Part shown: piece after piece, positions 35,793 to 45,840 of the stretch
Position numbering within the stretch: position 1 is the stretch's first letter
Layout: the number at the start of each line of letters is the position of its first letter
Assembly (NCBI GenBank): GCA_905331475.1
Contig: CAJNYU010003599.1
Location: 1-64,000 of the forward strand
From: Rotaria socialis
Lineage: Eukaryota; Rotifera; Eurotatoria; Philodinida; Philodinidae
DNA length: 64,000 nt
Direction: 5' to 3'
Notes under the pieces: model-generated
The model's input: only the letters and a program-made list of their open reading frames with translations
What the model was told of the DNA's origin: nothing
Databases searched by the model: none
Program-made: the position numbers and the translations under genes

Positions 35793-36418
35793 CAGCGGCG
35801 GCGGAGCCACTGAGACCCGTGAGGTGAGAATACATCCTATTCCGCAATGTTGAACATTCCGGAACAAATTACATCTAATTTCCGGAATTCCGTTTATTAC
35901 TTCCGGCACAGCTCCGGAATTGCCGAAACAAATTCCCACCTATTCCTGGCAATTTCGTAGCGAATGGCATAGTGAGTAGCATTTGCCCAAAAGGCTATGT
36001 TTAAAAATTCAAAATACGAATTTTGAAAGCCTCAAATACAATTTACGAAGCCAAAGTTGCGTTTTTTCTAGGAAAATACTACTTGATACATAATCAGCTT
36101 AAAAGAAGCATCTAATGATCTGTAAAGATCGCTTAGTCTGGAAAAGAATTTTGAATAATTTGCTCATCTAAACATGACATTACGTTGATAAGCCGTTCTA
36201 TTGACTTGAAAAGTTAGTGTTCGACTTTTGCATCAAAGCAGGAGCAAGGAACAGTATTTTTTGGTATTTCCTAATCTTCTTTTCGTGCTGACTGTTTTTA
36301 TTTTTACTGAAGTTCAATAAAAAGGAGACTTAGTTTTTGCTTGATACTTTGATAAAATTCCACTGCAGAAAAAAAATATTATGGCCTCACCTAGCCTAAT
36401 GACGCTCAGCCGCCCCTG
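35793..36418. mobile_element. hAT-like non-autonomous element, relative of the one at 12216
   Basis: The left end CAGCGGCGGCGGAGCCACTG and the right end (other strand) CAGGGGCGGCTGAGCGTCAT are imperfect inverted repeats of the GGCGG type. Both ends resemble the hAT-like element at 12216-12816, including the GAGACCC motif just inside the left end. No ORF. I could not find an 8-bp duplication, so the copy is probably old or the edges are slightly misplaced. Confidence 0.55.
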
Positions 36419-37300
36419 GCAACGTTGGAGTCTTAATAGGAAAACGCTTTCATGAGGGGTAGTAAACGATTTTCTTTAGTCATAAGTTCTTGTCCCAGAC
36501 AAACTCCTTTGATAATTTAATGTACCCAATTACATCAGTTGCGTTAAGATAATTACTTATTAATGGGAAACCATTAATTGATTCCGGAAAATGTATTAAA
36601 ATATCCTTTTAAACTGTTGTTGAATGTGTATGATCAGCATTTTAAAGAGGATGGTATACCACTAATTTTTTGAGTTGTTCATGATATTTCACAACTCAAA
36701 CCAGAACGAGATTTTAATCGTTCTGCAACTATGCCAAGTTCACCAATTCGACTTCGAGACAAATAAATCTTTTGTCAAATTCAGGACATTGTCTTAGTTT
36801 ATTCACAGTTGGGCATTCAAAATCATTGAAGTATTGAAACTTTTTTCTCTACCAGTACTTTGTAAGCAATTTTGTCGAATCAACTGTTTTTACATGAAAA
36901 TTGGTAAAGAAATCGAACACCACATCTGATGAGTGAAGAAACTAATTTGTATGCTTTAACCTTCAAATTTTATTCCTGTTCTTAATGCAATATTCTCTGG
37001 CTTTCTACTCTCAAAACCATCGAGGCCCAACACAAGAATTATTGATGTATACATCCAAAAAAAAGCAAAATGGACGGATACATAAATGCCTTTCTTTGCA
37101 ACACATTAATAAAAAATTGATATCACACCAAAAAAAAAGGAAACAATCATTTGTAATTACAAGTTATCATTATTTTTTCATGAAGACTCTTACGTTTAAA
37201 TGAAAAGTATTCCAAAAAATTCAAAATGCAAACGAATGTTTGGATGAGGAGAAAAATAACATCCACATTTATTATCATAAGTAGTATATCTGATACTTAT
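36419..37300. other. Spacer downstream of ART-TPR gene B
   Basis: AT-rich, no supported coding sequence. The plus-strand ORF at 36985-37203 is Lys/Gln-rich and lacks a domain. Confidence 0.4.
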
Positions 37301-39469
37301 TCATGATTGTCTTGTTTGAAGTTGTTCCAAATGTTCTTTAAACCTTACTTTATCTGTATCATTTGGTGTGCATGACTTGTCAACTGTTTTCACAGCAAGT
37401 TCAGCATATTCTAGCGCTTTATCAAGTTGTTTGAGATTGTCCAATATTTTTGACGCTCTGTAATAAGTTAAAGCTAAATTTGAGTAATTGACATGTGAAA
37501 CCCGACTTCCAACATCTAATGCCTCTTCATAAAATTTGAGTGCATTTGGATAATCTCTTATTTCTTGATATGTATCACCGATGCTATTGCATACAGATGC
37601 TATCGATGGATGGTTAGATGGTAATGATATTTTCCGTATGTTTCTTGCTTTCTGCAGATTTTCAAGTCCCACCATGTGTTTCCCCAATAATACTTCAGCA
37701 AGGCCGATATTATAATAAAGCGTCGCCTCCCAAGGATGATTGGCTGGGAGACATTTTTTATATATTGGGAGTGCCTTTTCATAGTGTGATAATGCAGCTG
37801 AAAAATCATTTCGTTGATCATATACGAGTCCGATATTGTTATAAGTTGAGGCTAAATCTGCAAGGCTTACATCGCAATCTCTTTCTCGTATGGAAAGTGC
37901 CTTTTCGTGATATGAAAGTGCTTTATAAGTGTCATTCAATTCTGTATACAGAAGTCCCATATTATTATATGTAGTTGCTAGATCAAGATTCCTTCCATCA
38001 TTCAATTTCTCTTGAATTTGCATTGCTTCTTGATACAATGAGAGAGCGTCCTTATACCTGCCTTGTTTATATCTAATATATCCAAATTGATTACGTATCC
38101 AAGCATATTTTTTCTTATCATCTGTGGTTGTCGATTCAGCTAATATTTGATAGAATGCTTCAGCTTTTTCAAACTCGTCTAATTTAATCATTAGTCGACC
38201 TAATCGATCGATTGGGCTCCCCTCGCCAATTTCTGATCTAATTTGTTCGGTTAATCGTGTTATTGCCAAGTCTTTATCGCTTACTGATTTCAGCTTAATT
38301 TTCCAGATATGATCATTATTTTCCTTAACTTCATAGATGCGAAACACGGTATGCATTGAGAAGAGAATTTCTTTTTCTTTAGGTTGACACGCAGTAGCAC
38401 CATCTAATGTAGCGAATGGAGTCAATGTTAACGCTGGATCAACTTCTATTTCAAATAGAACAGAGGCTTTACCCTCTCGACCTGCAGACTTTTGTGCAAA
38501 TTTCATAGCAACATTCATATCCTCACTGGTTGAAAGAAAGCTATTGAATGCCAATAGACCACCAATGCTATTGCGTATTGTTTCGAATTCTTCGTTTAAC
38601 ATTCCTTGACCTCGATAAACGACGAATGGTCCGGTTCGCTTGGATATTTTTGAATTTATGTCTTTGATTTGATTGTGAATATCTTTCAAGAAGAAGCCCA
38701 TCATAGAAATAATATTAATATCAAACGTTCTCAAACTACGATTGAGCATTCGATATGCAAAGCATTCACGAGTGTACCACCATATAGATGTTTCCTTTTG
38801 ATAATGAATTCGGAACTCATTTATAATGTTTAGTTGAGCCTTATTTTCCTTGTAAATTTGTCGACAAAAATCAACCAGGACGTCTATTTCTCGTGTATTA
38901 TAGTTCATTTGCAAAAGAATTTCGTTTATCAATTGCGAATACATAAATGACGCATTAATTTGTTCTAACGATTGACTCGAAGATTCGTTCAACGGCAAAA
39001 TACTGGTTGGGGTTAAATCTTCTTCACATTGTGCAGCATCGATTACGAGGGCTTCACAAATAGGTTCAATTTGATTGACAACAAGTTTTATCTTTTTCCA
39101 TTGTTGAGTCCATTTGTGAGCATCCGGTTGGCCACAAAATACATAAATGGAATCGAGTCGAGCGTACTTGTGAACAAGTGGTACTAGTTTTTCTCCAAGT
39201 TTTCCGGATACAATAAGAAATATTTGTTCATCTCGTGGCTTTTCAATGAATTTGCGACAATCATCCAAATCAGTATATAGTGTAATTGAATTATAGATTT
39301 TGTTCAATTCAGAAATAGTATAGGGGCAATCTTTTTGCATTTCAGTTATACCTGTATCTAACCAAATAAGAACAAAATTTTGAACAATCTTTCCTTCGCA
39401 ATATTTAATTGAATTTTTTTTATTTGCGCAGTTTCTTTGTCCACGTGGCTTTGGAAGTATGACGCCCAT
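37301..39469 (-). CDS. ART-TPR protein B (722 aa), mosaic tandem duplicate of gene A
   Basis: Same architecture as the gene at 32333-34498: N-terminal conserved domain (VQNFVLIWLDTG), ART domain with VVYRGQG, FNSFLSTSED and PKEKEILFSM, and C-terminal TPRs. I chose the ATG at 39469 (MGVILPKPRG) because it aligns with the start of gene A (MGMGNSIPKP). An upstream in-frame ATG at 39517 would add 16 residues. The DNA is almost identical to gene A over about 38420-39252 and 37755-38214 but clearly diverged at both ends and in the segment between. That pattern points to gene conversion. No signal peptide or membrane segment; the protein is probably cytosolic. The triad is intact and the reading frame undamaged, so it is likely functional. 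Confidence 0.88.
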   Translation of the reverse strand: MGVILPKPRGQRNCANKKNSIKYCEGKIVQNFVLIWLDTGITEMQKDCPYTISELNKIYNSITLYTDLDDCRKFIEKPRDEQIFLIVSGKLGEKLVPLVHKYARLDSIYVFCGQPDAHKWTQQWKKIKLVVNQIEPICEALVIDAAQCEEDLTPTSILPLNESSSQSLEQINASFMYSQLINEILLQMNYNTREIDVLVDFCRQIYKENKAQLNIINEFRIHYQKETSIWWYTRECFAYRMLNRSLRTFDINIISMMGFFLKDIHNQIKDINSKISKRTGPFVVYRGQGMLNEEFETIRNSIGGLLAFNSFLSTSEDMNVAMKFAQKSAGREGKASVLFEIEVDPALTLTPFATLDGATACQPKEKEILFSMHTVFRIYEVKENNDHIWKIKLKSVSDKDLAITRLTEQIRSEIGEGSPIDRLGRLMIKLDEFEKAEAFYQILAESTTTDDKKKYAWIRNQFGYIRYKQGRYKDALSLYQEAMQIQEKLNDGRNLDLATTYNNMGLLYTELNDTYKALSYHEKALSIRERDCDVSLADLASTYNNIGLVYDQRNDFSAALSHYEKALPIYKKCLPANHPWEATLYYNIGLAEVLLGKHMVGLENLQKARNIRKISLPSNHPSIASVCNSIGDTYQEIRDYPNALKFYEEALDVGSRVSHVNYSNLALTYYRASKILDNLKQLDKALEYAELAVKTVDKSCTPNDTDKVRFKEHLEQLQTRQS

Positions 39470-39517
39470 GTCGCTCAAGTAAGTATATGAAAATCTAAAA
39501 TCAAAACAATTCTGCAT

Positions 39518-40881
39518 GAGAAACGTTTCTATTTATATGCTTTCAGACATGTCGAAGGAGTTATTGATGGCTGGCAAGTTGTGTTTCTTGTGCTATGATA
39601 TTGGAGTGACTAGATGTTTTAAAAAATTGTCGGTTTTTCTCATAATTATGAACCCATCACGAAAAACACTTAACTATGGATTGTAAAATTTTAACTTGTG
39701 TGACGAAAATTCTTACCTTTTTCTATACTTTTGTATTGTAAAAAAAATACAAGTAAAACGTCGCATGTACTCACCTTCCTACTGTTTGATGTTCGCTTTC
39801 TCTTGAGATCATTCCATGCAATTTAAATAGGTAATTTACATAGTAACCAGTGGCACAAAAGAAAAAAAGGAAGTAGCAATTTTTTTACTGTAGTATAAAA
39901 AGAACGGTCTACTTTTATATGAATAATAATAACAGTCTTATTTTGCCTAGTTATTCAAAGTTATGCATTCGGTCGTATAGTCGTAAAAATCTCGTGTGAA
40001 TGTTTTGATTGGTTACGGAGGATAACTGACTTTTACAACATTCTGAATTTGTTTGCATGTTACAGGTTAAATACTTGTTTGCCTACTTATTGTATTCTTC
40101 TTTTCAAATTAATTCTGCATGCTTAGCTTCAGGCAAACAATTAAGAAAAAGAAGTCAATATACCACCTATTTTGCGTCTGCTATTCGTTCAGCACTGCTT
40201 GCTTTTTTAATTTGAATTATTCTCCAAAAACAAATAATGCAACACTGTGTATTCGAGAAGGAAAATGACAATCAGTGACATCTAACTTGAAAATTATACC
40301 GCGCACATGTATTCAATAAAACGTTGCCCGAGAGGAGCTACTTTAATCTCGTCAACCTTCTAATGTATATTTGATATTTGTTTTGAATTCGATTCGAGAA
40401 TTCTCTACATACTCTTATAAATTGGCATCAGAATGAGAACTTAAGGTACACACCACTTCGCATACTAACTGTCTATGATAAATGGTTGTCGCGTATCCGT
40501 TCTTAGTACATATTCCATAAAAATGGCAGCACCCTCATCTATAGTGTGTATTATTGCAATAACGACGATAGCAGTAAATTTAGTCGAAAATTTCTCGAAG
40601 CAAATGAAACACAAAATCATGTACGGTCAATGCATGATTCAGTATTCAACATCTTCTTAAAAAATGTTCAAATTTCCATCGTTTTTCAAGACACTATGGC
40701 TTCAATTTTGTTCCGATTTATCAGATTCTAGATTGGAACTAATTTTTATTCTTTCTGTTTATTGGATTATAGAAGAATATCAATCCGGTCTACATGTTTT
40801 TAGTTTTGATTTATTAATGAAGAAAATAACAGTAGAATTATTCAATGGATTCTTTTTTTTTCTTGTACATTGATCGAGTAA
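39518..40881. other. Upstream region of ART-TPR gene B; no other gene
   Basis: AT-rich. Overlapping plus-strand ORFs at 40475-40873 show no domain or splice logic, and I left them out. Confidence 0.4.
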
Positions 40882-41223
40882 TTATTTCTTAACTGTAATT
40901 TTGTCATCTTTTTTCAAGCCAGCTCGATCACCTTGATTTAAAATTATACACCCATGGCTCGCTGATTGGTCCCCTTTGCCGTTGTCACCATGAATTTGGA
41001 AAGCCGACCGTCCGAACATATTATTTGATGAATCAGGTGTCAAATTACATCTCTGATGCGCATCACCACAACCGTTTGCGATTGTATACTTTCCTTCTGG
41101 AATCGGACCTTGATTTGATTTTTTTTGATCTTTTTCTCCCTTGAATCCGCTGTAGGATGGTGTGCACTGACCATTATTGTCATTACAAAACTTGCCTGAA
41201 CCTTGATGATACGTATACGACAT
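40882..41223 (-). CDS. Tlde1/DUF2778-like L,D-transpeptidase-fold protein, bacterial type
   Basis: 113 aa from ATG 41223 (MSYTYHQGSGKF). The order of motifs matches the bacterial Tlde1 (DUF2778) family: an N-terminal YxQxTG-like strand, SYSGFKGE, then GPIPEGKYTI, LTPD, MFGRSAFQIHGD and ASHGCIIL. His78 and the SHGC motif with Cys92 correspond to the catalytic His and Cys of YkuD/L,D-transpeptidase folds. Bacterial members act on peptidoglycan tetrapeptides. In an animal this would most plausibly be a horizontally acquired antibacterial enzyme. The length is typical of the free-standing domain. An acceptor-like TTTGCAG lies 8 nt before the ATG, so a 5' intron is likely. A longer in-frame start at 41316 is possible but adds residues unlike the family. 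No signal peptide is visible in the chosen model; one could be encoded by an upstream exon. Confidence 0.8.
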   Translation of the reverse strand: MSYTYHQGSGKFCNDNNGQCTPSYSGFKGEKDQKKSNQGPIPEGKYTIANGCGDAHQRCNLTPDSSNNMFGRSAFQIHGDNGKGDQSASHGCIILNQGDRAGLKKDDKITVKK

Positions 41224-42014
41224 ATTCACTGCTGCAAATTGAAAATCGAAATTATAGTGACCTGATATTGACGAACATTTAGTTGTGAGATCAATTTCAC
41301 TATTTTCTATCTCCAATGCATTCGAGAGGAGTACCTACTTTAGCAACCAAAATTTCTATTTGCAGTATGAGTTGACCGTGGAGAAATGTGAAGAAGTACT
41401 GAGACTGCTATGATATATATATATATATATGAGTAACAATGTTGGAATTCTCCAACATTTTGTATCAGAAGGAAGAGAAAAAGGAAACTTGCAATTCATA
41501 CTGCGACGCTCTCAAATATTTACTATTTTAACTAAGAGTTCATTCTACATCACATATTTTCGTGAGTCATCCATGACTGTTTTGATCAATTTATCCGAGT
41601 TTCTTACTCTATAAATTTTTTAGCTTGCGTGCAGTTAAGTTTTGAATGGTGCGAGCAAACAGCCCTTAAAATGACTTTGATTTCGAGTGAATGATAATTA
41701 CGAAAATCAATAGAAATATTCATAAACAAAAATAAGTCCTAAAAACCGTTCGTGTCTTAGTATCTTTTTTTCCAATATGCATCTATTATAGAAACAGTGA
41801 TTTTATCTGGTGGAAAATGGTACAGTTTTGAACAGGGAGTAAGCAATACTCCATAATCACTAGATTTTTGTGCGGTCTCATACGATACTGAACAGCGGTA
41901 TCACGCTGAATCAGAAATAGAAAAGTATGAAGTTATTTTTTCCAAAAATATAGGGCTAGCACAGTTTTTATTTTCATTTCATTTGTTTAAATAATATAAT
42001 ATAAAAAAGAAAAT
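41224..42014. other. Upstream region of the Tlde1-like gene / 3' spacer of the J-protein gene
   Basis: No supported coding sequence. Any first exon of the Tlde1-like gene (signal peptide or 5' UTR) would be expected here, but I could not identify one confidently. Confidence 0.35.
41412..41430. repeat. (AT)n microsatellite
   Basis: A short uninterrupted AT run upstream of the Tlde1-like gene. Confidence 0.9.
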
Positions 42015-43989
42015 TTATTTTTCTTCCTCTCGCCGTTTCGAACTATCGCGCATCGGTATTGACTCAGCACCTTCAAGCGCACTCAATCGTTGCCATTCAC
42101 GATAAGCATGATAACTGCGAGTTCGTGGATCAACAGCAAATGTCGGATCACTGTATCTTGCAATACTAGAAAAAAACTAATCATTTCTAAAAAAGTAATC
42201 AGTTCGAATTTTCTTTACCGCCATTGCAATGCATGTAGTAGAATCCCGAATCCAATAAGAAATGAAATAATGGAAAATGGACCAAAATATCTATGAGCTA
42301 GTGCACTGGACGATGATGATCTGAATGAATGTTCATTTGCACGTTTTCGATCTTGTTCCATTTTTCGACGAAGCATATCGAAAAACGTTTTATCGAATTT
42401 CGGTGGTCCCCTGCAAAAAAAATAGAAACATCAAACATAAAGTTTTTACTTTCATAATATTATTGACAAAAAACGCACCTTCTTACCAGTCTGATTCATT
42501 TGTGTTCCATCGTTGTTGATTGGCACCTCGATCACTGGAGTTTGTAGATGTCCAATCAAATGGAGATCCATATGGTTGTTGACGGGGTGATGAATATTGT
42601 TCGGAATGAGGTCGATACCGAGAAGTAGTTGAAGGGTTAAGATCTGCCATGGAGAAAATATTTTATTTCCAATAATAATATTTTCTTTTTCTAATTTCTT
42701 ACTTTGATCATAGGTAGTACGTGTAGATTGTTTACTGAGGATACTGAAAGCTTCATTGATTTTTACAAATTTTGAATGAAGAGATTTATCAGTTGCATTA
42801 GAATCCGGATGATACTACATAAAACAAAAGGCAAGATTTATTTTTTGCTTCATATTTCATAAAAATCAGAGTAAATTCAATATGAATAAAAAAGGATACA
42901 GTCCTCAATGAATATCATACAGATGAGAGAGAGAATGTCGGATGGGAAAGTTTTACATTTGAGACAAACTCAATGAACACACATAGTTAATTACACGACA
43001 TGTTTTACAAATAAATATGAAGGTAGTTAGGTATAAATGCTGAGCACATGTGAAAAGCGGTGCCTTCGAAAAAATCAAAGCTTAATAGGATGTCTGTGGC
43101 TTCACAGGTACTTATTCTATCGAATCGATTGAACAGTTGCCAGGAAATCTTCAAGGCTTTTGCATTTAAAGGAGAACTTCAATGGAATCTTTCGTTTCAC
43201 TATTTATATTTTATTCCCGATGAGAAATTTTGACAAAATGATAAACGCCTTTTTTTATCAAGTTTGGAATATACCTATTATTCTATTTCTATTGATTCAC
43301 TTACAATAGTCTACTGTGTAATTGCACATAGGTATAAATCGTCGTTCTTATTCACTTCTTCGTCTATCCTTCGCCAGACGGAAACACCGACTCGGTTCTT
43401 ATATTTAGTATACAGCTATTATTAATGCAATTATTCAACTTAACTCATCACGTATCCAAAAAGTCAACATGAACAGACGATTTTGATGATTGCTTAGTGA
43501 GAAACTCCTTCCGATAGAAGTCTCAAACACTATTAAACTTCACATGATGATAATAAGGAAGTTGAGGAATAATTATGCTGATTCTACTTGGAAATTTCGA
43601 GTTGTTTTTTTCCGTTAACAAAATCAAATCAAAGCAATTTTTCTTCGTATAACTTGAATATTTATTCCTTCAATATACTAACTTCTTTTGATAATTTAAG
43701 AAATGCTTTACGTATTTCTTTTTGTGTAGCTGTTGATTCTATACCCAAAATATCATAATAATTTCGAGCATTAAGATCTGGTTTTTTATATCGACCTTTG
43801 GTTAATACAAATGATCTTTATTGAAACAGGAAAAAATAAAGTGGATGCATAAATCATTTTTTAAATAGAAAACAAAAATTACCGATTCGGTTGAAAATTA
43901 GATATTATGAGGAAGCCATATGGATGCAATCGTTCACTACGCCGACTCCTTTTCGTCAACAAATAATATTGTTGAGAATTCCTCAACAT
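42015..43989 (-). CDS. DNAJC4: DNAJC4-like J-domain protein with one transmembrane segment
   Basis: Six exons on the minus strand: 43989-43883, 43815-43683, 42814-42703, 42643-42487, 42410-42219, 42165-42015. They give 283 aa with consistent phases. Exon 1 is Arg/Ser-rich (LTKRSRRSERLHPYG), compatible with a mitochondrial-type leader. The J domain starts NYYDILGIESTATQKEIRKA and has the HPD triad in KEYHPDSNATD, followed by SLHSKFVKINEAFSIL. This order closely follows vertebrate DNAJC4, including the SLHSxF motif. After a Ser/Gln/Pro-rich linker, one hydrophobic segment (FGPFSIISFLIGFGILLHAL) gives a membrane anchor as in DNAJC4. The C-terminus is charged and ends RREEEK. J proteins stimulate Hsp70 ATPase activity. 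One long intron (42815-43682) contrasts with the others of 50-80 nt. Confidence 0.8.
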
Positions 43990-44160
43990 GCATGTAAAAA
44001 TCAACAAACGAAATATTCTGTAATAATAATAAAAATACTATTTATCATCAGCTGACATTTGATCCAATAAAATTATTTAGAGAAAATTATTCTTCAATAT
44101 ATACAAGAATATCATCAATATTTATTTTCAATGTGGCTTTTTTTATCCTCAATAATCGAA

Positions 44161-45092
44161 AGCACTGTGAGCACGAGTAAGGGAAAATGTGGCCGCCATC
44201 ATGGAGGCACATGCAATTCATTAATGTGAAAAATCTAATTGGTTATTTTGTATTGCTAATAGAAATTATCTAATCGAAGAATGATTCATAGGAGACTTGT
44301 CGAATTTGAAAAGAATTTGATTGAAAACGATAGTTTTTTAGTTCTTTTATGTAAAACATTACTACAATCAGAAGTTGAAGCTAACACGGGCTACTCAAAT
44401 TAATATATGTTACTCGTCAAAGCATAAAATAATCGTGGAAGTCGTCTATTTTAGTCTAGTTATGTTTTGAAACTGATTGCAATAAGTACAAGCATTGAAA
44501 TGATTTTTTAAATTTCTTTTTATTATCACAAGATAATTTCCTCTAAATCAAACAAATAGAAAAAGTAAAACAATAATCAATTACAGAAAAATGGTAAAAA
44601 GAAATCATTAGTCATTAACAAAAATAGGATAGAAAAAATAAACTATTGCATATGATCTATTTGGATTGATTATAAAATGCCCTTGAAACAATATGAACAC
44701 CTTCAGATGTTTCGAACAAATCATCTACAACAGTATCTTGCTTATGATCATGACACGTTATCATACCAATAAAATGACCAGGAATGTGACTTGTCGTCGC
44801 AAACAATCAATATCTAAATCAACCAGAAATATTTCAGCTTCGTCGTAAGTTTGAAGATAAAAGAATAAGAATACTTACGTTTGGTTTTGTATAGCAAATT
44901 CAAAGATAGTAATCCTATTTCATGTAGATTTCATGTACAGAAATATTTATTGAGTTGCGTTATGAATCACCATTGAAAGAAATAATTTCTATTAGCAATA
45001 CAAAACAACCAATTAGATTTTTCACATTAATGAATTGCATGTGCCTCCATGATGGCGTCCACATTTTCCCTTAACTCGTGCCCACAAAGCAC
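44161..45092. repeat. Foldback element with ~110-bp inverted arms
   Basis: The left arm at about 44161-44270 and the right arm at about 44983-45092 are reverse complements with few mismatches. Shared words include GGAAAATGTGG, CATCATGGAGGCACATGCAA and AATCTAATTGGTT. The roughly 710-bp interior is AT-rich with no coding capacity seen. Probably a non-autonomous transposon between the J-protein and RNF216-like genes. Confidence 0.7.
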
Positions 45093-45840
45093 ATTATATC
45101 ATCAATTGATTGTCGCAACTATCTATGAAAATATATGCTGCTGTTTAAAACTGTTCGGTAAATAAATTGACACATACATGAATCTTGTTTTTTTTTACGT
45201 AAATAAAATAATGAATATTCCTGTTTGTTATCGCTGAAATAACAATCATTTTTTAAATCGAAAGAAATTTCATAGGAAATATTCTTTCGAACAATTCTGC
45301 GCAGAAAACGAATAATATCTAGTCTATGAAATTATATAAAACAAAAAAAAGTAATAGTACATGAAAAAAGACGTTCAATAGGTTAGACACTCGAACATTT
45401 ATTAATGTTCGTTATCGACGAGAAGAAATAAGAGATAGCCGATCGGTCGGTCCCCCAAGCTCTCGCACATTTCTCTCTCTCTCATTTTCCTCTTCCGTTA
45501 TTCACGCCGCGGCGTCGTACGCTGTGTTCGTTCTCCTAACATACACACTTATTTTGCCTTTTTCTTTTTTTGCAAGCTACGACGTTGTTGTTGTTGTGAG
45601 ATAGAAAATTGCTGTTGTTACTATGTAGGCGTATTTATAAAAAAATCTTTTTTTTTGTGTTTTTTCTTACTGTATGATTTGTTCATTTGTTACGTACGTT
45701 TACTAGCCGATATATGCACATACACATTCGGTCAACTCCTCCCACGCGTCGTTTATTTTTTTCTTTTATAAAGAACAAGATAACTAATATTGATTGCTTG
45801 TTTTTTCTTTTATTTAATCTTTAGACCATCTTTATTTATA
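45093..45840. other. Intergenic and probable promoter/5' UTR of the RNF216-like gene
   Basis: A CT-rich block with TCTCTCTCTC lies at about 45470-45485, followed by a GC-richer island (GCCGCGGCGTCGTACGC, about 45505), unusual for this AT-rich window and plausible as a promoter. A pyrimidine tract ending CTTTAG at 45825 suggests a 5'-UTR intron before ATG 45841. Confidence 0.35.

Noticed and set aside
35436-35813. Poly-Gly and poly-Pro ORFs on both strands
   Set aside because: They are translations of the G and C homopolymers and the N gap.
35785-36426. 8-bp target duplication for the second hAT-like element
   Set aside because: Flanking octamers at the chosen edges do not match, so I did not claim one.
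39470-39517. Longer start for ART-TPR protein B
   Set aside because: The paralogue starts at the position equivalent to 39469, and the extra 16 residues have no counterpart there.
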